Positions 13,017 through 25,262 of a stretch of 64,000 bases of DNA are shown piece after piece (within the stretch, counting starts at the first letter, position 1; each line of letters starts with the position of its first letter). Under the pieces are notes generated by a model. That model did no database searches. It was not told the DNA's origin and saw nothing but the letters and a program-made list of their open reading frames with translations. Where the stretch lies: positions 32,183,562-32,247,561 of the forward strand of contig CM053252.1 of assembly GCA_028583405.1 (NCBI GenBank), written 5' to 3'. This stretch comes from Pogonophryne albipinna. Lineage: Eukaryota > Chordata > Actinopteri > Perciformes > Artedidraconidae. The position numbers and the translations under genes are program-made.

Positions 13017-13946
13017 TAAAAAGTTAATATATTTAAAGTGTTCAAAGTACAGTTTCAGTGCAAGTCAGTTGAAACGATCTTAAGTTGGCGTGACGTTGAA
13101 GTCGTGCGACCCTGCTGCTGTAGTAGTAGTAGTTCGTTTATAGCATAACGTTAGCATTTCGCTTTTGGCGACTAGATTTATGATTCAAAAATTATAAAAG
13201 TAGGGTAGACATGTGGAGATTATCCGGCTGAACAAAACGTGATCCCTCTCTTAAATGTGTGTCAACCACTGACCTTATTTCGAGCTATTTTCCAAAATCC
13301 TATGGAGAAATTGCATTGCGTTTTTCACGAAGGAACCGGAAGAAGTTTACTTCCGGGTTTTACGACGCGTCACTGCGGTTCTTTATTCCACCAGACGTGC
13401 CGTGTTACGGCCCAGAAGCGTCTCGGCGCTGGGCTCCGCTCAAAATAGGATTGAAGTCTATTTTTCTACGCGATGCGAGGCGTTGCAGAGGCGCCGGGCA
13501 GGAAGTGGACCGGTCAGAGCATCCGGCCCATCCCCAAAATAAACAAATGTTGCAGACCCTATCCCTTTGTAGTCTTTCAAGTAGAAGGAGAAATGCCAGC
13601 GTTCTCCTCCGGTTTACAGGCACTGTGTAAATTATATAGAATAATTATGATGATGAATGCATTTTTTTACCACTATAATACAGCAACACATCTTTGATTC
13701 ATGTCGTTTATAACTGCAATATTACGATTATTATTAACTTTGTCTGTACAAAGTAGCCTTTCCAGGAAATATGCCCAAATCAACTAAAACTGCGAGCCGG
13801 CACGCAAGACGCTCCGCTTCTGAAATGCTTCTGAAACGCGCCCGGTGGGGTATGACGCCGGAGGAGGCCGGACCAAAACCGCGCCGCAGCCATAACACGC
13901 CGCAGCCGTGACGCGACGCAGACGGACCCGGTGGAATCTAGGGGTT

Positions 13947-15503
13947 ACACACAAACAGAAAGTCTTCATACATTTACTGTTGAGGCTATGCTTTGTTCAC
14001 TTTCTTCAACTTGGTCTCCTACAAAAATATATTATCATGTATCTAATCACGTTCCAAGCTAAGCGTATCAAGACTAGAATAAACACACACATGTTATCTG
14101 TTCAAATAAAAAATATGTAGGAGAGTTTCAGGCTGTAGGGATGTGGATATGCTTGTTGTATATGTCTAAACATTATTTCCCACCAACTACAGAGGACAGA
14201 CAAGCCAATGGCTGCTGCTGTTATGTCCTGTCAAATACAATGACATCACTGTTCTGTCAGTTTTCTTAATTCATGTGTGAGTACTTCATGGTGCTGTGTG
14301 GTGCCTGGTCAGCTGTTGGCCGACTAGGTCTCCATGACTGATGGGTAGCAGAGCCATTGGCACAGACCTCAGCTGCACTAGATGATACCACAATGCTGCC
14401 AAGCCAGGAACTCTACATTCCTCCAAAAGCAGGATAAATGAGGTAGTATGCTTGTGTAGTGGCACGCAACACTACAAAGTACAAGACATGTATATAAACA
14501 CATTTACTTATATGTTTCTACAATTTCACACATGAAAACATCAAAATCTAAACCATCTATGCTTATTTCCTTTGCCATACCACTGCATTGTATCCACAGG
14601 TTTCTGTAAGCTATTAAATTACTGTAAACAACATGTCTGGTTCTTATTTAGACTGGGTAGGTTTGGCATCACATCAATTCAGGTTTATGGGTGTATCTTA
14701 AAGGTTTGATTTGAGCACATAAAAACCCATAAAGATATATTACAGTAAATAAGTGGCTTAGGGTAAACTGGGATATTTACCCACATATTCTATGAGCTAC
14801 TGAGATGATTATCGTTCCAAAAAGTCCCTAATATAATCTCCTGCCAGCATAATGAGTCAGTGGAACAGCTATTGCATAATCTAGTTTTAAAAGGCAACCA
14901 CATACTGTATGATGTGGCATGTGTAAATAAGATGATTTCATATCCACCAAGTACATTTTTGAATGTGTTTTCATTCTGAAGTACAATGACGTGTGGCCCA
15001 AGGACGATGGAGTAAATTGTGATTTCAGAATACATGTTTTTCTGTTATTTGAAATGTTGCCTGAGCTGGAAAAAAATTACGTCTGTGAGGCTTACTGTTC
15101 CAATCATTTGAAACTGTGATTCTGGCTCCTCAGATAACGTATTAAGACGCAACAGACCACAATTACCTAGATCAACATCCATGATCTGTCAAGTAAAGGA
15201 ACATGATCCTTTTGGTTTTCTGTGCTTCGCAGCCAGCACACAAAATGATAGCACACATGTGATAGTCTAGTTATGTTCTTTTGTTTAGTTTATAGGCGCA
15301 GTGTACATTAATAAACATTACTGTAAATGCTGCAGTTAGCCAAGAGGGAACTATTTATATGTAACATCTGGTTGATTACAAAGTCACCCTGCTCAAGCTG
15401 CCGCCATTTTGTCATCCTCCTTCCACTACAATTATATACACTGCTGAGCTTGGATTTTTCATTTTATATGACATTGTATATGTGGCTCTGCCTCTTACAG
15501 ATA
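13947..15503. other. no gene seen
   Basis: AT-rich, unique-looking sequence. Short frames (e.g. 14790-15035 minus) have no motif or splice support. Confidence 0.6.
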
Positions 15504-16493
15504 GCCTAGAGCAGGGATGGGCAACTTTGATGGTGGTGGGGGCCACATCATTGATGTACTGGCCACCAGGGGGCCGCAGATTCACTTGGAACACAGACAC
15601 ACAAAAATTCCATGTGTTGTATGTAATTATTAACAAATATACTAAGTCTGACATCTTCATTGACATTTTACAATAAAAGGGAACATCCCCAAAAAATGGG
15701 AACATCCTCTAATAAGCTCACTAAACAAATATCAGTTCACAGAAATTTTATTTCATTTTTACAAGTGGCATGTTTGTATTGAACAGGTTATTAAACAGTG
15801 GAATAAAACTATTTTAAACTATTGGAAAGCACGGAAAATGTGTGTGTATTGAGATTAACCATCAGATGACATAAACATGAAGTCATGAACACTAACCAGA
15901 CATTAGTTGTCTAACTTGAACCTAAAACACTTGTAGCCAGTCTCTGCATTCCCCTTATTCCACAATAAGGGGAATGTCAACACAGACACCTGTCAGCCCG
16001 CACTCTGCTGTTCCTCAGCGCCACTCCCCCTCCCTCCCGCTGAAATTATGAATGAAAAGCGTAGTAATCATAGATAACACGGCAGGGTCCGTGACAGTTT
16101 GTTTTCATCTGATTTCAAATAAACAAAGTCTTGGTTTTAAGAATATTAAACTTGTTTCGCCAAATTCAGATGATAAATACAGCTTTTAAGATTGTAAAGG
16201 CATAATTACAAGAGGCAACTTAACGTCACAGCAGGCATAACAACAGCCGGTGTTTCTTGTGAGGGTTTCCCGGGAAACAAACACAATACACACAAATGCG
16301 TCACAGATTATTTCGCGGTATTTGAAATCATCTACGCAGCTCACGACGTAGCTAGGAGTCTAGTGGATGGTATCAGTACTAAAAGTTTTTTTATTAATTA
16401 CGTTGTTTATAAATTAATCTGAGGGCCGCAAAAAGAGGAGGTGGGGGCAGCATGCGACCCGCGGGCCGCCATTTGCCCATCCCTGGCCTAGAG
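15504..16493. mobile_element. non-autonomous hAT (Charlie-like ends), perfect 8-bp target duplication
   Basis: The element spans 15512-16485, from CAGGGATGGGCAACTTTG to CGGGCCGCCATTTGCCCATC followed by CCTG. Identical gcctagag copies flank it (15504-15511 and 16486-16493). The CAGGG(A)TGGGCAA-type end next to 'gggccgc' is characteristic of hAT elements. No transposase frame remains in the 974 bp. Confidence 0.9.
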
Positions 16494-16620
16494 CAATTAA
16501 ATCTAAATATAATATAACCGCAAAGGATTGTCAGGGTTCAGCCGTCTTTATATTCTTGTCAGAGTAACATCCAATCAGGCACATTGGTGTATGGAACTAA
16601 AACAATACGGTTAACATACT

Positions 16621-19600
16621 AACATGCCAACCCAGTCTCATGGCATTTCGTGTTCACCAACACGATTTTCCCCTTTTTTTCGTGTTGCACAGCACGATTT
16701 TAAAAGCAATGAATTTCTACTGGTAATGTGTTTCGTGCCTGCAGCACGTCTTTTTCTCCGGTCGGGTCGTGGAAGACCGGAAGCTGTGTGGTTCATAAAA
16801 CATGTTCTTACTCGATATCAAGCCACAATTATTGCTTTTATTTTAAATCGTATAATTTCTGACTTTTGTTGCCGTCTGTGAGGAAAATAAATGGGGCTCA
16901 GAGCCTCAGGATACTGAAATCTGTATTTTTAAAACCTTTTTTTCCTTCTAATTTGTTATTCTTTTCAAAATAACACACTGTTATTTACTCACCAATAACA
17001 CACAATTATCCTTGCTTTTATTTATTGGTTTAATTCCATAATCTCGGGCTTTTTTGGCGTCCGTCAGGAACTGAATTTCAAAATAAAAATAACGGAAACA
17101 GACGTAGGCATTTCGAGCGATTACCCAAGATCCTCAGCTATGGTTTAAGCTCGCTGATTGGATGTTTTAGCCGCAATGCATGCTGGGATTTGGTGTTTAT
17201 ATCCGGAAAACATTTTAAAAGAATAAAATAATACTTAATTTCGAGTGCTCTTGCTTTTCTCTTTGAAAGTCATCACATAACGGCATTGTAATACACGGTT
17301 CGGCTGCATTACATATTACAGATCTGCCGTAGATCTTTATTTATAGAGCCCTGATGAGAAGACCTTTGGAAAAACTGAAGAAATGCCGCCGAAACTGAAT
17401 ACTTGACGTGGATCATAAATATATCAACAATTAAACAACATCTTCAATTTCTCTTCACACAATACGTCTCCTTGCAGTATCAACATTAATTCGGCTGACT
17501 TTTACATTTGATCTAATTCATAGATAGGTTATATTTACACCATAACGGTGCACAGCTGATAGAAAAGGACTTGTAGTTTTTTAAGATATTACTGATTTTC
17601 TTTTAATATAAGAATGTAAATACTGAGTCTGAAATAGTATAGCAATATGCTGTAAAATTATGTGAAAGCATGAATAAAACTACACATCTTCAGATGTTGT
17701 ACATACATAAGTGTCCTACACTAATAATACAAAGTTATTATGGCTGTGTGTACCTTGTGTGCACCTCCTAGTGGTTAAAGCACGTTATTGAATTATTGTT
17801 TTTATGTGTTATATTTGATTAGAGTACATACTTTCATAAGGAGAAAGTAGAAGGTCTGTGATAGAAATATAGAATATAAAAAATCAAGAAGATACTGTAA
17901 GTGATCTTTACAATAAAACAGTTTAGTGCAGGATGTACAAAGATATTAATAGGAGGAGGTGCAAAACAGAAAAACGAATTAACCTTTATTTAAACATTAA
18001 ATAACAGATTAAGGTCTTCTTTTAAATAAGAAAAAAGCTTTGGGGGTATCTATCTACAGATAAATATTAAGCCTGACAAAGTACTTAACGTCTAATATAT
18101 TGCTTTCCTGCAATGTTAACTATGTTGAAGCACTTATTTTAACTGATATTATACATATGAATTATACTCTTATGTAGATAGAATAAGAAATGTGCAGAAT
18201 ATGACAGTTTAATGGTGGAGGTACACACATATTGATAGATGTCTTGTAATGCACTGTTGAGGAACCTGTGACCCAAGTTTTTCATTCATTGCATAACTAC
18301 ACAGTTGTATATGATATGTCAATAAGCCTTTGAAAATCTTGAAATCTTGAAAGGGATGTGCAAAATAGCCATAATATACAGTCTTTAATTAACTATTAGT
18401 AGAGAATAACGAGTAATGAATATACTTTATAGAGATCTGCAGATAAATGTGTAGTCTTCTCAAGCACCAACTATCAAATATCTCTCCTGATTGTTGGCAC
18501 TTGATAATCACCTTTCCCTGAATTGTACTCAGGTGTAACTAAAGTCTGATTTAAGGGTTGTTTATATTTCACATCATTAATCAGAATCTGTAAAGTAACT
18601 CAAATAAGTGTAGTGGAGTAAAAATACCAGGTTAACCTCTGAATTGTAGTGGAGTAGAATTACAAAGTAACAATGAGCCGTCATGTGGGTATATATTAAT
18701 GCTGCGCATGGACACAAGCGATTTTCACCCATTTATTAATTATATGTTTTACATTTGATAACACCAATGTGTTTAATACTGGCAACTTCTAATTGTGGGA
18801 AAAACGAAAACGTTCAGTAGAGACGTCCCATAGAACATTTTGCGAAACACAATAGCCAGCCTGTGTAGTTCTGGTGGGTGGGCGTTCGATTCCAGTTTTG
18901 GATAGTCTGGCGTGGTTTCGTTCCATTTCAAACAGCTGTTTGACGCTCTGCGTAACCTTGGCGCACTGCCACTTCAACATCCAATCCCAGATTTTGAAGA
19001 TTAATCACGGGGACTGTAGTCCTAAACGATAGCTGGGGATTATGGGTAGTGTAGTGTCTTCGGCCATCCTAAACTCAGAAATGTTGACAATCGCAATGAT
19101 GCTCGAAATGTCCCTTATAGGCCTACGTCTGTTTCCGGTTATTTTTATTTTTGAAATTCAGTTCCTGACGGACGCCAAAAAAGCCCGAGATTATGGAATT
19201 AAACCAATAAATAAAAGCAAGGATAATTGTGTGTTATTGGTGAGTAAATAACAGAGAGTTATTTTGAAAAGAATAACAAATTAGAAGGAAAAAAAGATTT
19301 AAAAATACAGATTTCAGTATCCTGAGGCTCTGAGCCCCATTTATTTTCCTCACAGACGGCAACAAAAGTCCGACATCATACGATTTAAAATAAAAGCAAT
19401 AATTGTAGCTTGATATTGAGTAAGAACATGTTTTTATGAACCACACAGCTTCCGGTCTTCCACGACCCGACCGGAGAAAAAGACGTGCTGCAGGCACGAA
19501 ACACATTACCAGTAGAAATACATTGCTTTTAAAATCGTGCTGTGCAACACGAAAAAAAGGGGAAAATCGTGTTGGTGAACACGAATCAATGGATTAAAAA

Positions 19601-19713
19601 TCGTGTTGGTGAACATGAATCAATAGATTAAAAATCGTGTTGGTGAACACGAATCAATAGATTAAAAATCGTGTTAGTGAACACGAAATGCCATGAGACT
19701 GGGTTGAACATGC
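16621..19713. mobile_element. fold-back element with 500-600 bp inverted arms
   Basis: The left arm 16628-17130 and the right arm about 19095-19706 are inverted copies, beginning CAACCCAGTCTCATGGCATT and ending with its complement. The arms carry matching landmarks: ggaagctgtgtggttcat, gaggctctgagccccattta, and gacggacgccaaaaaagccc. The 7-bp aacatgc occurs directly outside both ends, so a target duplication is likely. The central 2 kb holds no recognisable gene. The superfamily is unknown to me. The right arm is about 100 bp longer owing to a 34-bp tandem repeat. Confidence 0.8.
19563..19698. repeat. 34-bp tandem repeat in one arm of the fold-back element
   Basis: TCGTGTT(G/A)GTGAACA(C/T)GAA recurs with starts at 19567, 19601, 19635 and 19669, an exact period of 34 bp. 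The left arm has only one copy (16646-16664 region), so the array expanded in the right arm alone. Confidence 0.9.
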
Positions 19714-21726
19714 ACACAATGACTGTGATAACGTGCTGATGTTAACCTTTCTTGCCATCATAGTTAAGCTTGTTAGAATGCTAACATTTGCTCATTAGCA
19801 CTTAACTAAGTACAGATGTGGATAGTGGGAATGAGCTTTGAGTGTATTTGGTCTTAGAATAAAGTTTTGAAAAAACACAGAGGCCTATGAAGTGTTTTTC
19901 ACTGAAGCTTCGCATGAGTAATTTACAGTGGAATGAATGGGCCACCATGTAGAAATGTTAAAACTGTGTCCAAAACTCCTAATACTTGTACATGATAATA
20001 TCAAAGCTCATTATAATGCACCAAATAGATCAAGCCTATCATAGCTTGTTCTCAAAATTGGCTTGATATTTCGAGACAGCTTATGACACAAACATGTTTT
20101 TATATAAGTGCAGAGAGGAACATATTCTAGATAGTGTCCAAAAACGTGTGTAGTTACCTTACCTAAATGGTGAAAAACTGCTGTTTTATGTGTCAAATTG
20201 AGTCAAAGGCTCTGGTTAGTTTTGAACCCAATACAAACATGTACATTTATTTTGGAGTCAAATGTCTTTTCACCCGCAAAGTCTTATATTCACTTAGCTA
20301 TATGCTCTGTTTTGTCCCCATTAACAGCCGCCAAAATGTGTCTCTTGAGCTGCTAAATGCTCCTGTGTTAACCAGCTAACTTCATATGTCTGCCATTTTG
20401 TATTAGCGGATGTTATCTTATCACAGATTAAAATATCGAGATGTTTTTCAGACTACTAAAAAACTGCATGCTAATAAACTGAGATGGCGACCATAAAAAA
20501 GAATACCTTTGAAAGAGTTTTTCAACTGCACAACATCTAGTATCTAACATACTTAGATCTTATTAGATGCTTAAGTAGAGACTTCAAAAATATCCATGTG
20601 GATCATTAATGACATTATGCTGCCATAAATGTGAAAACCATCAGTGTCAATAACTGTTAATGTTGCATAATATATTGGGAGAACACAGTGTTATGTTGCA
20701 TTTTTCTCTGATAGACTAGGTTCTCACGATTGATAGTAATTGACATCAAAGACAAATTAATGTAGCTGTTGACCAATGGCTTGTTCAGTGCTCTGGGATG
20801 TATCCTGCAGAATTATTCTAGTCTCAAACTGAGCCAGGCTGGAGCTGCAGCTGTTCTACATTTAATTTTGCTTAAGCCTTGGGAAAACACACTGTGCTCC
20901 ATTTAAGCCGTTTACAGCACTACAAGTGGTGAGTAAGAACTTGTTGACATGTTGCAATTTACGAGCAACTTAAGTGGACAAATAAGAAGAGCAAAGAGGA
21001 GAAAGACGTTTGTTTGTGAGTCTGAGAATGTGTCCAGGCATGCATGTGTGTCTCAATGTTTAGCTTAGCACAGATAAAGCTGAACTGTTGACTCTATAAG
21101 TGTACTGTATTCAGTGCAAGCCAAAACAACTCGTTTTTTACCCTCTGTCGGCTTTGAACTAGCTACCTTCATGGTTCAAACCTTTTCTGGCACCCAGGCC
21201 TAATACATCAAGAACAAAGTGGTTTATTTGCATTGAAGAAAAAAACTATGCCTGAGGACAGACAGTGATTAATGATTGATCTTTTGTTTTGGCACAAATG
21301 CATGCTCTTTGAGTAATGTGTCTTTATTCTTTCTCAACAGGATTCCATTTTTTTGGAGAGGACACATCTTAACGCTGTCTTTAGGTTCAGTAAGAGAGTC
21401 AAAAGACCTGAAGTAGACAAATATTTTCAGGCAGCAACCCTGTTTCCTAATAAGTGAATGTATACTACTCATTTGCAACAGTGAATGAATGTGGGAAGAA
21501 ATCTGATGCTGACAGGTTTGTGTCTTTAGCAACACAAACAAGACTAAGTTCTGCAAACCACACTGTCAACAGATTGCATTCCTTTTTTTTACAACTGCTC
21601 ATGGCAATTACAGAAGGTTTTTAAAGGTTAGGGAATGTCAAACTGTCTTAATGCTGTTTTTAACTGTCAAAATGCTGCTGTGACAAAATAATTTCCCTAA
21701 TCTACACTGTAACAAATGTTCCTGTC
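19714..21726. other. no gene seen
   Basis: AT-rich sequence. No frame with motifs, no RNA gene, and no element ends recognised. Confidence 0.6.
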
Positions 21727-21960
21727 AAATAACAGTAAAGTGCTGGCAGCATAGACGCCTGTACTTTACTGTAATACTACAGTACTCATACCGTGAAATG
21801 ACTTTACAGCCTCTTACTGTAAACATAAAATACAGTATATTGATGTATTTTTCAATTAACAGTAAAATACTGGCAGCAGAGACGCCAGCAATATACTGAA
21901 ATTCTACAGTATTCATACTGTTGAACAATTTCAGTTTATTACTGTAAAATATGTAATAAT
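21727..21960. repeat. two copies of a ~128-bp tandem repeat rich in ACTGTAA/TTACAGT
   Basis: 'aacagtaaagtgctggcagc' at 21730 recurs as 'aacagtaaaatactggcagc' at about 21858, and the following 90 bp align loosely, including 'gacgcc', 'ctacagta' and 'ttactgtaaa'. Fish genomes hold many such ACTGTAA-rich elements. Outer ends were not identified. The stretch 21961-22345 after it is AT-rich with nothing recognisable. Confidence 0.6.
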
Positions 21961-22345
21961 TCACAGTAACATTCTGGTTAGGGGGTTGCCAGTAGATTAC
22001 TTGATTGACAATACAACAACTCAATTTAGCATTTGAGAATATCTAAAAAGTCATTATTAATTAATCAACATAAAATATGTACAGTATTGTTCTGTGGGTT
22101 ACAGACATCTGCTTAAAATATGCATTATGAAAATTATGCAAAATAAGCAATAAACAATTTGGAAAGGATGTAATGCAAACACACTTTTATTTAAAAAGGC
22201 AGTGTCAACATAAATACCGCTACTGTAAAAAAAAAACATCAGTAATAACATTTTTGAAAAAATGCATTATAAGCAACATTTAGAAAACAAACTGTACTAT
22301 TAAAACATTTTTAAATGTGCATTAAGACAATTTTTTAAATATACA

Positions 22346-23871
22346 TCAGTAAGAACATTTAGAAAATATGCAGCAATAGCTAAATGTGGGGCTTGTGTTT
22401 TGCCTCTTGAAATAGTCCTGTGAGGTAGGTGCATGCTTCACTTCAGGAAGATTCTGGATCAATTCTGGATGGGTGCGGACAGTCCTGATAGAAAGAGGAA
22501 TCTTCTGGTTCAGGTAGAGATTACCAGAGGTGTGGACTCGAGTCACATGACTTGGACTCGAGTCAGACTCGAGTCACCAATTTGATGACTTGAGACTCGA
22601 CTTGACAAAATCACAAAACACTTGCGACTCGACTTGGACTTGAACACCAATGACTCGGGACTTGACTTGGACTTGAGCCTTCTGACTTGAGGTGACTTGA
22701 TACTTTAATTCAGAGGCCTCCAACACGCCGATCGCGAGATGCCGCTAGAAGAGCAGACTCCCGTTGGGGAGAGCAGAATCTTCAGCCGCTCCAACTCTTG
22801 CTGAGAATCCTTGCAGGCAGGGGCGGGACTTTATTTAGCTGGGCCACCATGCGGCCAATCATATGCGAGGACACACTAGGATCATACCATTATGTGAAAG
22901 AAGGGTGGGGGGCACAGCAGGTGTAGTGGTACAGGCCAGCTGCACAGAGCGACGGGGAGCCGGATTTAAATGCAAGCGCGTCGGAAAAAGTCAAGAAATT
23001 AGCGAAAACCGAAAAAAGAAGCAGCATCTGGCTGCTTTTCAATGATATTGGAGAAAGCAAAGCTGAGTGCAGGATTTGTAAAATGAAAATAACCTTTTCT
23101 GGTTACCTTTATTTTGGTAACCACTCAGGATTTACTGTCAGAGGTGGGAGAAGTTCAGATCTTGTACTTGAGTACAAAAGTACCAGAGTGTAGGAGTACT
23201 CGGTTACAATAAAAAATCCTGCATTCAAAATGTTACAAGTAAAAGTACAAAAGTATTAGCATCAAAATGTAGTTAAATTACCACCTGCAGAGGGATCTAG
23301 ATGCAGGTGTTCTTTTCCCCATAGAGACCGCCTGGCTGCACATTATCCCTTGCATAAAGATAGATTGTGGGTCCCTTATAACATGTTGTACACAGTGGAA
23401 ATAAACATTCTGGTTACCTCAACATCAGGGATCTTATACATTAAACTCCTTCTGAATCAAACCGTCACAGTAGCCTTACCTTACTGATCCCTCTTAAAAT
23501 AGAAAAACACACGTTACTTTACCAGCAGAGAGAAAATTGATTATTAAATTATTAATGTGACTAATAAAGAGCAGTTTGATTATTAAGTATTATTCTGTTG
23601 ATCGATGTCATTACATTTGGTGAAAAGCACATAATGACTTGTTTAAGACTCGTTTTGTCAAAGTTTAGGACTTGGAGTTGACTTGAACTTGCCCAACCTG
23701 ACTTGAGACTCGACTTGGACTTGAGCGCAAAGACTTGAGACTTGACTCGGACTTGAGCGCAAAGACTTGAGACTTGACTCGGACTTGCAAAACAATGACT
23801 TGGTCGCACCTCTGGAGATTACCAACACCTTGCTGGTCCTTGTTCCTCTCCTTACCAGTGTTGCCACTGTA
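22346..23871 (-). pseudogene. exon-like open frame interrupted by a hAT insertion (unidentified)
   Basis: Joining the flanks of the hAT and counting the duplication once leaves a continuous minus-strand frame of roughly 80 codons from an acceptor-like site (ctgttttacag) at 23872. It reads TGKERNKDQQGVGN before the insertion and LYLNQKIPLSIRTVRTHPEL after it, ending at a stop near 22346. I do not recognise the protein. It lies 3' of the terminal stop of the gene at 24046-25262, so it may be an untranslated or alternative exon, another gene, or chance. Confidence 0.3.
22517..23822 (+). mobile_element. hAT element with BED-finger exon remnant, perfect 8-bp target duplication
   Basis: The element spans 22525-23814, starting CAGAGGTGTGGACTCGAGTC and ending ATGACTTGGTCGCACCTCTG, flanked by identical gagattac copies (22517-22524, 23815-23822). 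The ends are rich in 'gactcgagt/gacttgagactcgacttgg' short repeats. Around 23020-23105 the + strand encodes SSIWLLFNDIGESKAECRIC, the Trp-Phe and Cys-x2-Cys half of a BED zinc finger, as found at the N-terminus of many hAT transposases. The catalytic region is gone. Another repeat beginning CAGAGGTGGGAGAAGTTCAG (23138) is nested inside. Confidence 0.85.
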
Positions 23872-24045
23872 AAACAGCAACAAACTAAATAATTAATCAA
23901 AAATAACTCTAGAATCGGGAATGTACAATAACAATGCTTATAAAGTTGGTAATACCAAAGTGTCTTGTGGCATAATGTGGCAACGTCAGTCTGTCAAAAC
24001 AACACATGGAGTGAGAGAGTGAGAGACGAGTGAGAGCGCACTGAC

Positions 24046-25262
24046 CTATATGAAGTCCCATTCAAAGTCAAGGAGGTTCTTCAGTGGTGTGGAGACGTGT
24101 GTGTTGACTGTGGTAGACTTCTTCTGGACGATCACAGCCGTCTTCTTGGAGACAACCTTGCCCCGGATGGCCTTTGTTCCTCTCTCTGGGTTGATACCAA
24201 TGAAGCACCTGAAATCAGAAAAATATTAAGATCAGAGACTGAATGGAAAACTATTAGGAACACTTTGTTGTCTTAAAGGGGTAGTTTGGGTTTTATTCCA
24301 TAAGGTGATATGAGTTGCTAACCGGTACTGACATAATGGGGTATTTAGTGTAATTGCGCTGCTTGATTTTTCCTATCAGACCCTTCTATATCTTGGAACT
24401 ATTTCATTTGTTGAAAATTGCCAGTGTATTACTACGCACTGGAGCCAGTTCACATATTACGCCTCTATTCAAGCTTATTGGCGGCTTGATATTGGAATCG
24501 TCTCCACTGAATAGTAATACACATAACTAACAAAGAAAATATATTCAAGATATACAGAGTTTGTACAGAGTACAAGAGCATCAAGCAGCAGAATTACTCA
24601 ATATATGTTGTATTCTCGTGTGAATGGTTCATGTTTTTTTTGTGTTTTTGTTAACTGACTAAATGTTCTGCTATTCATTTTTGCCTAACAATTGACCAGC
24701 TGGCAGGGAAATTTATGACTGCCTGCCTGAGTTAATGTATATGTCAATACCGGTAAGTAACTAATGCCATCTTATGTTAAACAAATCCAAACTATCCCTT
24801 CAAGTGTGAAAAGTAATGATTTGTGGTTATTCAGGTTTCAAAGATTTTAATTGTAAATAAAAAAACATAATGATTACAAGGAAATGAAAGGAGTCTTACC
24901 TCTGAATGAATTCCAGAGTACAGGCTGCCTCTTCCTGATACTGAAGGTTGAATACATAGTAGATCGCAAAGACAGCAGCAAGTCCCGTCAAAAAGGTTGG
25001 TGTGATACCCTCAGATATGACACGGCCCTCAAGGGTGATCATCCATCGCCGTCCAGTAGTGACTTGCCCGGTTCCACCTGAAAGTTAAAGTAATAGCAAC
25101 ATCAGAATGCATCTCACCTTGCGTAAACATCTGTAAACTCAAAGAACAATGGCCAATCTGATATATAATATGTCTATCAATTAAATGCATACCAAGCAGT
25201 ATCAGACGAGGACTTGCAGGTAGAGTGAGGGTTGTCTCAACGTCAGCTGCGATGGCAGACAC
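24046..25262 (-). CDS. 3' end (three exons) of a multicopy teleost gene of unknown function
   Basis: Exons in order: 25262-25193 (VSAIAADVETTLTLPASPR...), 25077-24900 (GTGQVTTGRRWMITLEGRVI ... FNLQYQEEAACTLEFIQ) and 24208-24046 (CFIGINPERGTK ... LLDFEWDFI, stop). All junctions are canonical (gttccctgcag, ttaactttcag, ctgatttcag acceptors; GTATGC and GTAAGACT donors). The three exons total 411 bp and splice in one continuous frame of 136 residues plus stop. The LPASPRLILLG ... FLTGLAAVFAIYYVFNLQYQ ... LEFIQRCF(I)GINP ... DFEW ending matches my recollection of the C-terminus shared by many predicted fish proteins, some labelled sterile-alpha-motif-domain 3-like. Function is unknown. Upstream exons are not found; the next intron carries the hAT of 25413-28546, and a TTAA MITE sits in the last intron. 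Confidence 0.7.
24273..24803. mobile_element. TTAA-type MITE in the last intron of the 24-25 kb gene
   Basis: TTAA (24273-24276) precedes AGGGGTAGTTTGGGTTT. The other end is AAATCCAAACTATCCCT at 24783-24799, followed by TCAA, one change from TTAA. There is no coding capacity. The end type resembles the elements at 178-894 and 36096. Confidence 0.65.

Larger units (their letters stand above)
6721..13946. mobile_element. composite DNA transposon with THAP and SWIM/YqaJ genes (ISL2EU-like)
   Basis: The outer ends are inverted repeats: CCCCTAGATTCCACCGGGTC (from 6724) and its complement ending at 13943, each next to TTA, so a 3-bp duplication is possible. Longer arms follow: the block with cgtaaaacccggaagt near 6845-6990 matches 13225-13375 inverted. 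Inside are a THAP exon pair on + and a SWIM plus YqaJ-nuclease gene on -. A THAP-containing transposase plus a YqaJ exonuclease is, from memory, the gene content of ISL2EU elements in the PIF/Harbinger-related group; that placement is inference. A hAT (7618-9748) and an L2-type LINE fragment (about 11410-12512) interrupt it. No intact transposase is left, so this copy cannot be autonomous. Confidence 0.65.
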
